Origin: Breoghania corrubedonensis
Lineage (GTDB): Bacteria; Pseudomonadota; Alphaproteobacteria; Rhizobiales; Stappiaceae
Length of the DNA stretch: 64,000 nucleotides
NCBI RefSeq assembly: GCF_003053845.1
Contig: NZ_QAYG01000001.1
Span: 936,078-1,000,077 of the forward strand
Direction of reading: 5' to 3'
Position 1 is the first letter of the stretch; each line of letters begins with the position of its first letter. Both the position numbers and the translations under genes were made by a program. The notes beneath the pieces are model-generated. The model saw only the letters and a list, made by a program, of their open reading frames with translations. It made no database searches and was not told the DNA's origin. Shown piece after piece: positions 53,057 to 64,000 of the stretch.

Positions 53057-54451
53057 ATGAACATCGCGACGGCCGGTTCCGGCCGAAAGGGCTACACCCT
53101 CTCCGACTGGCACCCCGAAGACCCGGATTTCTGGAACGAAAGGGGCAAGGCGATCGCCACGCGCAACCTGTGGATCTCGATCCCCAACCTGCTGCTCGCC
53201 TTCTCGGTATGGATGGTCTGGTCGGTGGTGGTGGCGAAGATGCCGGCCATCGGTTTCGACTTTACCGTCGGCGAACGCTTCTGGCTCGCTGCCCTGCCGG
53301 GCCTGTCGGGGGCGACGCTGCGCATCTTCTATTCCTTCATGATCCCGGTCTTTGGCGGGCGAAAATGGACAGCGCTGTCCTCCGCCTCGCTGCTGCTGCC
53401 GGCCATCGGCATCGGCATCGCCGTGCAGTCGCCGGACACGACCTACGCGACCTTTCTGATATTGGCGCTGCTGTGCGGTTTCGGCGGCGGCAACTTCGCC
53501 TCCTCCATGGCCAACATCGCCTACTTCTATCCCAAGAAGACCAAGGGCAACGCGCTCGCGCTCAATGCGGGACTTGGCAATCTCGGCGTATCGGTGATGC
53601 AGTTCCTGGTGCCGCTGGTCATCACTGCGGGCGTCTTCGGCGCCATCGGCGGCGAGCCGCAGACGCTCACCGACGGATCGAAGCTGTGGATCCAGAACGC
53701 CGGTTTCGTCTGGGTGCCGTTCATTCTCGTGGGCACCATCGCCGCCTGGTTCGGCATGAACGACATCGCCTCGGCCCAGGCGAGCATCAAGGACCAGACG
53801 ATCATCCTGACGCGCAAGCACAACTGGGTCATGTGCATCCTCTATACGGGAACGTTCGGTTCCTTCATCGGCTATTCGGCCGGCTTTCCGCTGCTGATGA
53901 AAACGCAGTTTCCACAAGTCGATGCGCTGACCTACGCCTTCCTCGGCCCGCTTGTCGGCGCGCTGAGCCGGGCCGCGACTGGCTGGATCTCTGACCGGCT
54001 GGGCGGCGGGCGCGTCACCTTCTGGACCTTCCTCGGCATGATCGCGGCCGTTGCCGGCGTGCTCTTCTTCCTCGGCATCAAGGAACAGCCGGGCGCCTTC
54101 TGGGGCTTCTTCGGCTGCTTCATGGCGCTGTTCTTCCTGACCGGCGTCGGCAATGCCTCCACCTTCCAGATGATCCCCTCGATCATGCGCCAGGAAGTAC
54201 CCCGGCTGATGCCGGAGCTGGCCGGTGACGCGCTCCTGAAGCAGTCGGAGCGCGAGAGCGCGGCCATCATCGCCTTCACCTCGGCCATCGCCGCCTACGG
54301 CGCCTTCTTCATCCCCAAGGCCTACGGCACCTCGATCGCCATGACCGGCGGTCCGGAGGCAGCCCTTTGGTGCTTCGGCATCTTCTACGCACTCTGCGTC
54401 GTGATCACCTGGGCCTTCTACACCCGCGCGAACGCCTCAGTTCCGTGCTGA
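53057..54451 (+). CDS. narK2: Nitrate/nitrite transporter of the major facilitator superfamily, NarK2-like
   Basis: The 464-residue protein has about 12 membrane helices. It starts with the soluble segment SDWHPEDPDFWNERGKAIATRNLWISIPNLLLAFSVWMVWSVVVAKMP, typical of NarK2/NarU-like antiporters, and contains GFGGGNFASSMANIAYFYPKKTKGNALALNAGLGNLGVS and FFLTGVGNASTFQMIPSI, the two Gly-rich nitrate signatures. It is probably a nitrate/nitrite exchanger that removes nitrite formed by NarGHI. The ATG at 53057 has GAGG upstream; an earlier in-frame codon at 53018 is less likely. narG follows 25 bp later. Confidence 0.93.
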   Translation: MNIATAGSGRKGYTLSDWHPEDPDFWNERGKAIATRNLWISIPNLLLAFSVWMVWSVVVAKMPAIGFDFTVGERFWLAALPGLSGATLRIFYSFMIPVFGGRKWTALSSASLLLPAIGIGIAVQSPDTTYATFLILALLCGFGGGNFASSMANIAYFYPKKTKGNALALNAGLGNLGVSVMQFLVPLVITAGVFGAIGGEPQTLTDGSKLWIQNAGFVWVPFILVGTIAAWFGMNDIASAQASIKDQTIILTRKHNWVMCILYTGTFGSFIGYSAGFPLLMKTQFPQVDALTYAFLGPLVGALSRAATGWISDRLGGGRVTFWTFLGMIAAVAGVLFFLGIKEQPGAFWGFFGCFMALFFLTGVGNASTFQMIPSIMRQEVPRLMPELAGDALLKQSERESAAIIAFTSAIAAYGAFFIPKAYGTSIAMTGGPEAALWCFGIFYALCVVITWAFYTRANASVPC

Positions 54452-54476
54452 ACGCAGATCGGGAAAGAGACCGCAC

Positions 54477-57400
54477 ATGTCACATCTCATAGACCGCCTG
54501 AACTTCCTCTCCCGCAAGAATATCGGCACCTTCGCCGATGGCCACGGCGTGACCACCAACGAGAGCCGGGCCTGGGAAGACGCCTACAGAAAACGCTGGC
54601 AGCACGACAAGATCGTGCGCTCCACGCACGGGGTGAACTGCACCGGCTCATGCTCGTGGAAGATCTACGTCAAGGGCGGGATCGTCACCTGGGAGACCCA
54701 GCAAACCGACTATCCGCGCACCCGGCCGGACCTGCCCAACCACGAACCGCGCGGCTGTTCGCGCGGCGCCAGCTACTCCTGGTACATGTATTCGGCCAAC
54801 CGCGTGAAATACCCGCTGATCCGCTCCCGGCTGTTGAAGCTGTGGCGCCGCGAACGGGTGCTGAAGAGCCCGGTCGGCGCCTGGGCGGCGATCCAGGAAA
54901 ATCCGCAAAAGCGCGCCGAATACGTCAAGGTGCGCGGCCACGGTGGGTTTGTCCGGGCGGCGTGGGACGAGGTCAACGAGATCATCGCCGCCGCCAATGC
55001 CTATACGGCCAAGACATGGGGACCGGACCGGGTCGTCGGCTTTTCGCCGATCCCGGCCATGTCGATGGTCTCCTATGCGGCGGGCGCGCGTTACCTGTCG
55101 CTGCTGGGCGGCACCTGCCTGTCCTTCTACGACTGGTACTGCGACCTGCCGCCGGCCTCGCCGATGACCTGGGGCGAGCAGACGGACGTTCCGGAATCCG
55201 CCGACTGGTACAATGCCGGCTTCCTGATGCTGTGGGGCTCCAACGTGCCGCAGACGCGCACGCCGGATGCCCATTTCTACACCGAGGTGCGCTACCGCGG
55301 TACCAAGTCGGTCGTCGTTTCGCCGGACTATTCGGAAGCCGCGAAATTCTCCGACCTGTGGCTGCATCCCAAGCAGGGTACGGACGCTGCACTGGCGCTG
55401 GCCATGGGCCACGTCATCCTGCGCGAATACCACCTCGACCGGCAGGCGGAGTATTTCGAGGACTATTGCCGCCGCTACACCGACATGCCGATGCTGGTGA
55501 AGCTCGTGGAGAAGGACGGTCGCTACGTGCCCGACCGGATGGTGCGCGCATCGGATTTCTCCGACGAACTGGGCGAGGCCAACAATCCCGAGTGGAAGAC
55601 GGTCGCGATCGATGCGGACGGTTCTCTGGTGACACCCAGCGGCTCCATCGGCTTTCGCTGGGGCGAACAGGGCAAGTGGAACCTGGAGGCCAAGGACGGC
55701 AAGGGCAAGGACGTCGCCCTGCGCCTCTCGCTGATCCTCGGCGAGGACCATGACGAGGTCGCCTCCGTCGGTTTCCCCTATTTCGGCAATCGCGAGCACG
55801 ATTTCTTCGAAGGAACCGAGCATGAGAGCGTGCTGGTGCGCAAGGTTCCGGCCCGCAAGCTGAAGCTCGCCGACGGCGAGACGATGGTCGCCACCGTGTT
55901 CGACCTCTTCGTCGCCAATTACGGGCTCGACCGCGGCCTGGACGACGCCAATTCCGCCAGCGCCTACGACGAGGACATCCCCTACACGCCGGCCTGGGCG
56001 GAGCGGATCACCGGCGTGTCGCGCGACCATATCGTAACGGTGGCGCGCGAATTCGCCTCCAACGCGGAAAAGACCAACGGCCGCTCGATGGTCATCCTTG
56101 GGGCCGGGCTCAACCACTGGTACCACATGGACATGGCGTACCGGGGGATCATCAATCTCCTGGTCATGTGCGGTTGCGTGGGCCAGTCGGGCGGCGGCTG
56201 GAGCCACTATGTGGGCCAGGAGAAGCTGCGTCCGCAGACCGGCTGGCTGCCGCTCGCCTTCGGGCTCGACTGGTCGCGCCCGCCGCGGCAGATGAACTCC
56301 ACGTCGTTCTTCTATGCCCATACCGACCAATGGCGTTACGAGACGCTCAAGGTGGAGGAAATCCTTTCGCCGACGGCGCCGGAAGGGCCGTGGGATGGCG
56401 CGCTGATCGACTACAACATCCGCGCCGAACGCATGGGCTGGCTGCCGTCGGCACCGCAGCTTCGCACAAATCCGCTGGACGTCGCCAAGGCGGCGGCCAA
56501 GGCCGGGGTGGAGGCGAAGGACTACGTCGTCTCCGCCCTGAAGGACGGCAGCCTGCAGATGTCATGCGAGGACCCGGACGATCCCGCCAACTGGCCGCGC
56601 AACCTGTTCGTGTGGCGTTCCAACCTGCTGGGATCCTCGGGCAAGGGGCACGAGTATTTCCTCAAGCACCTGCTCGGCACCTCGCACGGCGTGCTCGGCA
56701 AGGACCTTGGCACGGAGGAAGGACAGGAGCGTTCCAGGGAGATCCGCTGGCACGAAGAGGCGCCGGAAGGAAAACTCGACCTGCTGGTCACGCTCGACTT
56801 CCGCATGTCGACGACCTGCGTCTACTCCGACATCGTCCTTCCCACCGCCACCTGGTACGAGAAGAACGATCTCAACACCTCCGACATGCACCCCTTCATC
56901 CATCCGCTGACGAGCGCGGCCGATCCCGCCTGGGAGGCCAGAAGCGACTGGGACATCTTCAAGGGGATCGCCCGCTCGTTCTCTGACGTCGCACCCGAGG
57001 TGCTGGGCGTGGAGAACGACGTCGTGATGGTTCCGATCCTGCACGACACGGCCGGCGAACTCGCCCAGCCGCTCGACGTGCGCGACTGGAAGAAGGGCGA
57101 GACCGACCCGGTGCCGGGCCGCACGATGCCGGCGATCACCGTGGTCGAGCGTGACTATCCCAACCTCTACAAGCGCTTCACCTCGCTTGGTCCGCTGCTG
57201 GACAAGCTTGGCAACGGCGGCAAGGGCATCTCGTGGAACACCGAGCACGAAGTGGACCTTCTCGGCCGCCTGAACGGTCTCGTCACCGAGGAGGGTACAT
57301 CGAAGGGCCGGCCGCGGATCGAGACGGACATCGACGCTTCCGAGGTCATCCTCGCTCTTGCGCCGGAAACCAACGGCGAGGTTGCGGTCAAGGCCTGGGC

Positions 57401-58228
57401 CGCGCTGTCGAAGGGCACCGGGCGCGATCACACCCATTTGGCCGTGCCGAAGGAAGACGAGAAGATCCGCTTTCGCGATATCGTCGCCCAGCCGCGCAAG
57501 ATCATTTCCTCGCCGACCTGGTCGGGAATTGAATCCGACAAGGTCTGCTACAATGCCGGCTACACCAACGTCCACGAGTTGATCCCCTGGCGCACGCTCA
57601 CCGGCCGCCAACAACTCTATCAGGATCATTTGTGGATGCGGGCCTTCGGCGAGGGTTTCTGCGTCTATCGCCCGCCGATCGACACCAAGTCGGTCAATCC
57701 CGCGCTTCGGGCCAAGGCCGACGGCGCACCGCATCTGGTGCTGAACTTCATCACCCCGCACCAGAAGTGGGGCATCCATTCGACCTACACCGACAATCTG
57801 CTGATGCTGACGCTCAATCGCGGCGGGCCGGTCGTCTGGCTGTCGGAGACCGACGCCGCGAAGGCCGGCATCGCCGACAATGACTGGGTGGAGGTCTACA
57901 ACGCCAACGGCGCGCTGGTCGCCCGCGCGGTCGTCTCCCAGCGCATGAAGGACGGAACGCTCTTCATGTACCACGCGCAGGAGAAGATCGTGAACACGCC
58001 GGGCTCGAAGATCACCGGCCAGCGCGGCGGCATCCACAACTCGGTCACCCGGGCGATCTCCAAGCCGACCCACATGATCGGCGGCTACGCGCAGCAATCC
58101 TATGGCTTCAACTACTACGGCACCGTTGGTTCGAACCGCGACGAGTTCGTGGTCGTGCGCCGACTGGAGAGCGTCGACTGGCTCGAAGGTCCGCTTGAAC
58201 CCGGCACTCACAGCAAGGAGGCGGCAGA

Positions 58229-58232
<4 letters not shown>
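54477..58232 (+). CDS. narG: Respiratory nitrate reductase alpha subunit
   Basis: Cytoplasmic-side catalytic subunit of the membrane-bound nitrate reductase, which carries the bis-MGD molybdenum cofactor and the FS0 [4Fe-4S] cluster and reduces nitrate to nitrite. The length of 1,251 residues is normal. The N-terminal HGVNCTGSCSWKIYVKGG gives His and two Cys of FS0, and RGCSRGASYSWYMYS adds a further Cys. The Mo-ligand Asp lies in YDWYCDLPPASPMTWGEQTDVPESADWYN. The C-terminal molybdopterin-binding region includes HSTYTDNLLMLTLNRGGPVVWLSETDAAKAGI. Start and stop overlap neatly with narH (ATGA). Expression is expected to be low-oxygen and nitrate dependent through the upstream FNR-type boxes. 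Confidence 0.98.
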
Positions 58233-59763
<1,531 letters not shown>

Positions 59764-59767
<4 letters not shown>

Positions 59768-60489
59768 TGACCAGGAGCCTCAAGATCCTTTCGCTGCTGC
59801 TCTCCTATCCGAGCCTCGAGCTGCAGCAGGCCGCGCCGGAGATGGCGCGGATCGTGGCCGACGACACGCAGCTTGGCGAAGAGAACCGCCGGTCGCTGCT
59901 GGAGCTGATCGACGATGTCGCGAAGGGCGATCTCACCGATCTTCAGGAGCGTTACGTCTTCCTGTTCGACCGCACCCGCACGCTGTCGCTGCATCTCTTC
60001 GAACATGTCCACGGCGAGAGCCGCGACAGGGGGCAGGCGATGGTGGACCTGATGGCCACTTATGACGCAGCAGGCTTTGAGATCGGCGCGCGGGAGCTGC
60101 CCGACTACCTGCCGCTGTTCCTGGAATTCCTGTCGATGTGCCCGCAAGAGGAGGCGGCGGACCTGCTCGGCCAGACCGTCCACATTCTCGCGGCGCTGAA
60201 GGAGCGGCTCGAAAAGCGCGGTTCGATCTACCGCAATGCCTTCGCGGTGATGGAGGCAATGGCCAGCGGCACGCCCGACCGCGCGCTTCTCGACGAACTG
60301 CGCGACGCCCCGCAGGACGACCCCAACGATCTCCAGGCGCTCGATGCCATCTGGCAGGAGGAGGCCATCACCTTCGGCGGCAATGCGGGCGAAGGCGCCT
60401 GCGGCCCCGACCGTCTGCAACGTCGCATCCGGGCATCAAAACGCGATGCGGCAAGCGACATGTCCCCCGACGTCGGGCACGTGGCCTGA
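59764..60489 (+). CDS. narJ: Nitrate reductase assembly chaperone NarJ
   Basis: The 241-residue cytoplasmic chaperone of the TorD/NarJ superfamily inserts the molybdenum cofactor into NarG and holds NarGH until it docks to NarI. It is helical. Typical segments are LKILSLLLSYPSLELQQAAPEMARIV at the start, LQERYVFLFDRTRTLSLHLFEHVHGESRDRGQAMVDL (the conserved YV.LFDR...LHLFEHVHGESRDRG block) and LPDYLPLFLEFLSMCPQEEAADLL. The start is the ATG at 59764 overlapping the narH stop; the frame upstream is shadow of narH. narI follows 10 bp later. Confidence 0.95.
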
Positions 60490-60499
60490 GGAGGCAGAG

Positions 60500-61219
60500 A
60501 TGGAACTATATTTTCACAACTTCGTTTTCGGCATCTATCCCTATATCGCGCTGAGCGTCCTGATCATCGGATCGGTCATCCGCTACGACCGCGAGCCCTA
60601 TACGTGGCGGTCCGGCTCCAGCCAGCTCCTGAGGCGCCGGCAACTCATGTGGGGATCGGTGCTGTTCCATGTCGGCGTGCTGGCGATCTTCGCCGGCCAC
60701 GTGGTCGGGCTGCTCACCCCGATCGCGATCTTCGAATGGCTGGGCATCCCGCACGAGGCCAAGCAGATCGTTGCCGTCGTGCTCGGCGGCGTGGCCGGGA
60801 TCATGGCGATCGTCGGCGCGAGCCTGCTCATCCACCGCCGCTTCTTCGATGCCCGCGTGCGCGCGGCCTCAAACATCTCCGACAACCTGATCATCGTGTT
60901 GTTGTGGCTGCAGCTGGCCCTAGGGCTCGGCTCCATCCTTGTCTCGCTGAACCATCTCGACGGATCGGAGATGGTCCGCTTCATGGCATGGGCGCAGGCG
61001 ATCTTCACCTTCGACCTCAATGCCGCCAGCTATGTCGAGGGCACGCACTGGATCTTCGAGCTTCACATCCTGCTGGGCCTGACAATCTTCGTGCTGTTTC
61101 CCTTCACCCGGCTTGTGCACATGCTGTCGGTACCGGTGCGTTACATGTGGCGGCCGGGCTATCAGGTGGTGCGCGCGAAAGAGCGCCGGGCCGCGAACCT
61201 TCATATTCCCGCGGAGTAG
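60500..61219 (+). CDS. narI: Respiratory nitrate reductase gamma subunit (cytochrome b)
   Basis: The 239-residue membrane subunit has five helices, anchors NarGH and passes electrons from quinol through two b haems. Haem ligand histidines are in the second helix region (FHVGVLAIFAGHVVG, two His) and the last helix region (LHILLGLTIFVLFPFTRLVHMLS, two His). The N-terminus MELYFHNFVFGIYPYIALSVLIIGSVIRYDREPYTWRSGSSQLL is typical. A GAGGAGG site lies 4-10 nt before the ATG at 60500. Confidence 0.97.
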   Translation: MELYFHNFVFGIYPYIALSVLIIGSVIRYDREPYTWRSGSSQLLRRRQLMWGSVLFHVGVLAIFAGHVVGLLTPIAIFEWLGIPHEAKQIVAVVLGGVAGIMAIVGASLLIHRRFFDARVRAASNISDNLIIVLLWLQLALGLGSILVSLNHLDGSEMVRFMAWAQAIFTFDLNAASYVEGTHWIFELHILLGLTIFVLFPFTRLVHMLSVPVRYMWRPGYQVVRAKERRAANLHIPAE

Positions 61220-61223
61220 TGCG

Positions 61224-62141
61224 ATGACGACCCTTTTCGATAACCGCGCACCGGCCGCCGGCCCCGCTTCGCCGGACAAGGCGCAGGCAAGCTATGAAGG
61301 CTACGTGGAGCCGGACACGCGCATTCCACCCAAGGCAAGGCCCGTGCTCGAGGCGGTCAGCGTCGACGGGGTGGAAATCCCGCAGGCCGCGATCCTGGCC
61401 GAAGCGCAGAACCATCCCGGCGCCAATCCCGGAGAAGCGGTCCGGCAGGCGGCGCACGCACTCGTCGTGCGCGAGCTTCTGGTGCAGGAGGCGCGCCGGC
61501 AGGAGATCGAGGCCAGCCCCGAGCCCGATGACGAAGGCCGGCACGAAACGCAGGAGGACGCGCTCGTCAGGGCGCTGATCGAGGCGGAGATCGACGTGCC
61601 GCGGGCAAACGAGGAGGAATGCCGGCGCTATTTCGAGCGGAACCGCGAAAGGTTCCGCACTGATCCGCTGTGGCAGGTCCGGCATATCCTTCTGGCCGCT
61701 CGGGAAGGGGATGAAACGGCCCGCGCCAACGCGCGGCACAAGGCGCAGGCGCTCTGCCAGGCCCTGCGGGCGCATCCCGAAGGATTCGCCGAGGCCGCGA
61801 GCGCACACTCCGCCTGCAGCTCGGCACGCGATGGCGGTTCACTCGGCCAGATCTCGCGCGGCGAGACGACCGAAGCCTTCGAGGCGGCGCTGGAAGCGAT
61901 GCGGGCGGGCGAGATGAGTTCGGAGCCGGTGGAGACCCGCTACGGCTACCATATCATCGCGCTCGACCGGATGGAGGCGGGGCGTGATCTTCCCTTCGAA
62001 CATGTGAAGGGACGTATCGCGGGCTGGCTCGAAGCTGCGAGCTGGTCGCGGGCGGTGGCGCAATATGTCACGCTTCTGGGTGCCTCCGCCCGCATCACCG
62101 GCGTCACGCTGGAGGGGGCGGACGGTCCGCTGGTGCAGTAA
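61224..62141 (+). CDS. Parvulin-type peptidylprolyl isomerase (NifM/SurA-like) of the nar operon
   Basis: The 305-residue protein starts 4 bp after narI. The parvulin domain spans about 145-245, with WQVRHILLAAREGDETAR, FAEAASAHSACSSARDGGSLGQISRGETTEAFEAALEAMRAGEMSSEPVETRYGYHIIALDR, all standard. The N-terminal part (35-130) is a helical SurA-like chaperone region. No signal peptide is visible, so it probably works in the cytoplasm, like NifM, and may help fold NarG or NarH. Similar genes close the nar operon in other alphaproteobacteria. Confidence 0.88.
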   Translation: MTTLFDNRAPAAGPASPDKAQASYEGYVEPDTRIPPKARPVLEAVSVDGVEIPQAAILAEAQNHPGANPGEAVRQAAHALVVRELLVQEARRQEIEASPEPDDEGRHETQEDALVRALIEAEIDVPRANEEECRRYFERNRERFRTDPLWQVRHILLAAREGDETARANARHKAQALCQALRAHPEGFAEAASAHSACSSARDGGSLGQISRGETTEAFEAALEAMRAGEMSSEPVETRYGYHIIALDRMEAGRDLPFEHVKGRIAGWLEAASWSRAVAQYVTLLGASARITGVTLEGADGPLVQ

Positions 62142-62152
62142 GCGAGGCGGCG

Positions 62153-62188
62153 GCGCGAAAGCGACAGCGCAAGATCCAGCTTTCGCGC
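62153..62188. terminator. Stem-loop between convergent nar operon and tadD-like gene
   Basis: GCGCGAAAGC (62153-62162) and GCTTTCGCGC (62179-62188) form a perfect 10-bp stem with a 16-nt loop, 12 bp after the isomerase stop and 5 bp from the stop of the convergent gene. It probably marks the end of the nar transcript. Confidence 0.6.
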
Positions 62189-62192
62189 GCCG

Positions 62193-63011
62193 TCAGCCTG
62201 CCGACGAGCCCTTGCCGCGCTGGGCGAGCATGCGCTTCAGATAGGCCATGTTGGCCTTCACCTCGGCGGGCGGCAGGTCGGCGCTGGCGACCTGCTCGGC
62301 CTCGGCGAAGCGCCCCTGGAGACCCAGCACGAGAGCGAGGTTCTGGCGGATGCGGGTGTTCTTCGCACCGCCTGCCATGGCGGTACGAAGGATCTTCTCC
62401 GCCGTCGTCAGGTCGTTGTCGAGAACATAGCTCATGGCGAGATTGTTCAGCACGGACGGTTCGCCCGGAACGATCTTCAGCGCCTCGGTATAAAGATGGC
62501 GGGCATTCTGGTGATCGCCAAGCTGATCGTGGATCGCGGCCTCCGCCGACATCAGTCGCCAGTCGGGCTGGGTCGGGGTCTGGGCCTGCTGGATGACGTT
62601 GAGCGCTTCCTTGAAGTGGCCAGACTGCGCCAGCACCTTGCCGTAGGCGGCGGAGATCTCGCGGTCCTTCTTCTGCTTGATCAGACCGCGGCGCAGCACT
62701 TCCGTCGCCTGGTCGAGCTGGTCGTTGCGGCGCAGCGCATCGGCATAGCCGAGAATGTTCGCCTTCTCGTTGGGTTCGGATTCGTAACGCTGTCCCCAGC
62801 GCTCCACCTGCTGGCGCGCATCGCCGCTGCCGGGCACAGCGGAAGCACTGGACGATTGTCCGGCGGCAGACATTCCACGCGTATGGGTCGACACCCCGTC
62901 GGTCACGCAACCTGATAGCGCGAAGGCCGCCGCGAGAGCGGCGCTCAGGCAGACACTGTGCGCACGGGCTCGCACGATCGATCCGGCGCGGGCTGACATG
63001 CGAGCTGGCAT
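62193..63011 (-). CDS. TadD-like tetratricopeptide-repeat lipoprotein
   Basis: The product is 272 residues from the ATG at 63011, which has GGAG about 9 nt upstream. The N-terminus has a lipobox (AAAFALSGCVTDG) after an Ala-rich signal, so it should be an outer- or inner-membrane lipoprotein. Several TPR units follow (about 60-240: ANILGYADALRRNDQLDQATEVLRRGL, AAYGKVLAQSGHFKEALNVIQQA, AEAAIHDQLGDHQNARHLYTEALKIVPGEPSVLNNLAMSYVL, IRQNLALVLGLQGRFAEAEQVA). TadD proteins support Flp/Tad pilus assembly. No other tad genes are in the window, so the assignment rests on protein features only. Confidence 0.8.
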   Translation of the reverse strand: MPARMSARAGSIVRARAHSVCLSAALAAAFALSGCVTDGVSTHTRGMSAAGQSSSASAVPGSGDARQQVERWGQRYESEPNEKANILGYADALRRNDQLDQATEVLRRGLIKQKKDREISAAYGKVLAQSGHFKEALNVIQQAQTPTQPDWRLMSAEAAIHDQLGDHQNARHLYTEALKIVPGEPSVLNNLAMSYVLDNDLTTAEKILRTAMAGGAKNTRIRQNLALVLGLQGRFAEAEQVASADLPPAEVKANMAYLKRMLAQRGKGSSAG

Positions 63012-63176
63012 GAGGATACTCCGATTGACGAGGCGGAAGAGTGAAAACGCTGCTTTCGGTAATAATTCATTCACCCTAATGCTTGGTTAAGCGCGCCGCC
63101 GGCGTTGCTTTGTAAGAGCCCTCTCCGTAGTCTTGCCGGCATTCGACTCCCCCCAATTTTCCGGAGCATTCCTGCC

Positions 63177-64000
63177 GTGTTCGATTCCCTTCTGGCGTCC
63201 GCCGAAGCCCCCGTTGCGATCCATGCCGTCGATGCCGACAGGCTGGAACAGGTCCTCTCCCTTCTGCCGGCCGCGGCCGGTCGCTGGGTCAAGGCCAACG
63301 GCTATACGGGATCGCCGGGTTCGATCCTGATCGTGCCGGATGCGGAAGGCGGCGTTGCCGCCGTGCTGTTCGGCGAGGGAGACACGAGCGACCCGCACGC
63401 CGCCGGCGCCCTTCCCAAAGCCCTGCCGGCCGGCACCTACCGGCTGGAAGGCTTCGCCGATCCCGACATGGCCTGCCTCGCCTTCGCGCTCGGCTCCTAT
63501 GCCTATCGCGCCTATAAGTCGAAGAGCGACGGCGACGAAGACCGCGCCCGCCTGGTTGTGCCGAAGGGGTTCGACCTGACGGCGGCGAAGTTCGAGCTTG
63601 AGGCGGTGGCGCTCGCGCGCGATCTCATCAACACCCCGGCCAACGATTTCGGCCCCGAGGAACTCGCGGCCGCCGCGCGCCAGCTCGCCGAGCGTTTCGG
63701 CGCAACCTTCAAGGTGACCGTCGGCGAAGCACTGCTCGAGCACAACTTCCCTATGATCCACGCGGTCGGCAAGGCGAGCACGCGCGCGCCCCGGCTCATC
63801 GATTTTTCCTGGGGCGATCTCTCCCATCCGCGCGTCACGCTGGTCGGCAAGGGCGTGTGCTTCGATACCGGCGGGCTCGACATCAAGCCGTCGAGTTCCA
63901 TGCTCCTGATGAAAAAGGACATGGGTGGCGCGGCCAACGTGCTGGGACTGGCGCTGATGATCATGGCCTCTAACCTGCCGATCCATCTGCGCGTGCTGAT
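63177..64000 (+). CDS. M17-family leucyl aminopeptidase (5' part; continues past the window)
   Basis: The GTG-started frame at 63177 has GGAG about 10 nt upstream and is open to the window end (274 codons). The N-terminal macrodomain-like part (MFDSLLASAEAPVAIHAVDADRLEQVLSLLPA) is followed by the beginning of the peptidase domain: LVGKGVCFDTGGLDIKPSSSMLLMKKDMGGAANVLGLALMIM, which contains the metal-ligand and catalytic KGVCFDTGG and MKKDMGGAA motifs of leucine aminopeptidases. It uses two metal ions to release N-terminal residues from peptides. Annotating from ATG only would miss this gene. Confidence 0.9.
   Translation, partial: MFDSLLASAEAPVAIHAVDADRLEQVLSLLPAAAGRWVKANGYTGSPGSILIVPDAEGGVAAVLFGEGDTSDPHAAGALPKALPAGTYRLEGFADPDMACLAFALGSYAYRAYKSKSDGDEDRARLVVPKGFDLTAAKFELEAVALARDLINTPANDFGPEELAAAARQLAERFGATFKVTVGEALLEHNFPMIHAVGKASTRAPRLIDFSWGDLSHPRVTLVGKGVCFDTGGLDIKPSSSMLLMKKDMGGAANVLGLALMIMASNLPIHLRVL

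Noticed and set aside
51887-53917. A 676-codon open frame antisense to the two narK genes
   Set aside because: It mirrors the coding frame of GC-rich genes on the other strand and has low-complexity Arg/His/Gly composition. The sense-strand transporters are unambiguous.
54648-56330. A 560-codon minus-strand frame inside narG
   Set aside because: narG is certain and the antisense frame has no recognisable domain.

Overview
The window is GC-rich chromosomal DNA of an alphaproteobacterium. The most likely order is Hyphomicrobiales (Rhizobiales): the pheA-kdsB-cycM order, the Yej peptide-type importer with two binding proteins, the NikKMLQO nickel importer and a narK-narGHJI operon followed by a parvulin gene all fit that group. 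It looks like a free-living, metabolically versatile bacterium that can respire nitrate. No rRNA, tRNA, CRISPR array or insertion sequence was seen.

Layout. (1) 1-6.2 kb: the 3' end of hslU, then on the minus strand a TRAP transporter (dctP, dctQ, dctM), a class II HMG-CoA reductase and an HMG-CoA lyase. Together these read as a mevalonate uptake and breakdown operon. (2) 6.2-16.1 kb: a roughly 0.7 kb regulatory gap, then two plus-strand genes without phage neighbours: a protein of three tandem phage tail-collar modules, and a 2,497-residue protein with LamG-type jelly-roll domains and an unrecognised C-terminal region. This is the most unusual part of the window. (3) 16.2-27.7 kb: a polyamine-type ABC importer in an operon with a GMC oxidoreductase and a DadA/PuuB-like FAD oxidase, a MocR-type regulator, and divergently an enolase-superfamily dehydratase-like gene and an aldehyde dehydrogenase. 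This appears to be a catabolic regulon for an unidentified amine or alcohol compound. (4) 27.7-31.8 kb: the nickel importer nikKMLQO and divergent nikR, with an exact GTATGA-N16-TCATAC operator between them. The NikR lacks all four classical nickel ligands but has an alternating-histidine tail, as does NikO. (5) 31.9-42.4 kb: mixed genes (glycerate 2-kinase, CaiB-type CoA-transferase, Spx/ArsC-like protein, glyoxalase-related small protein, LacI regulator, DMT exporter, adenosine-kinase-like PfkB kinase, prephenate dehydratase, KdsB, membrane-anchored cytochrome c). (6) 42.7-50.4 kb: yejA1-yejA2-yejB-yejE-yejF. (7) 50.6-62.1 kb: a cysteine-free Crp/Fnr regulator (NarR-like) divergent from narK1-narK2-narG-narH-narJ-narI-ppiase, with FNR-type boxes between. 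(8) 62.2 kb to the end: a TadD-like TPR lipoprotein and the 5' part of an M17 leucyl aminopeptidase.

Functional assignments of the conserved enzymes and transporters are firm at family level. Substrates of the transporters, the role of the collar/LamG pair and all operator sites are inferences from sequence and context.
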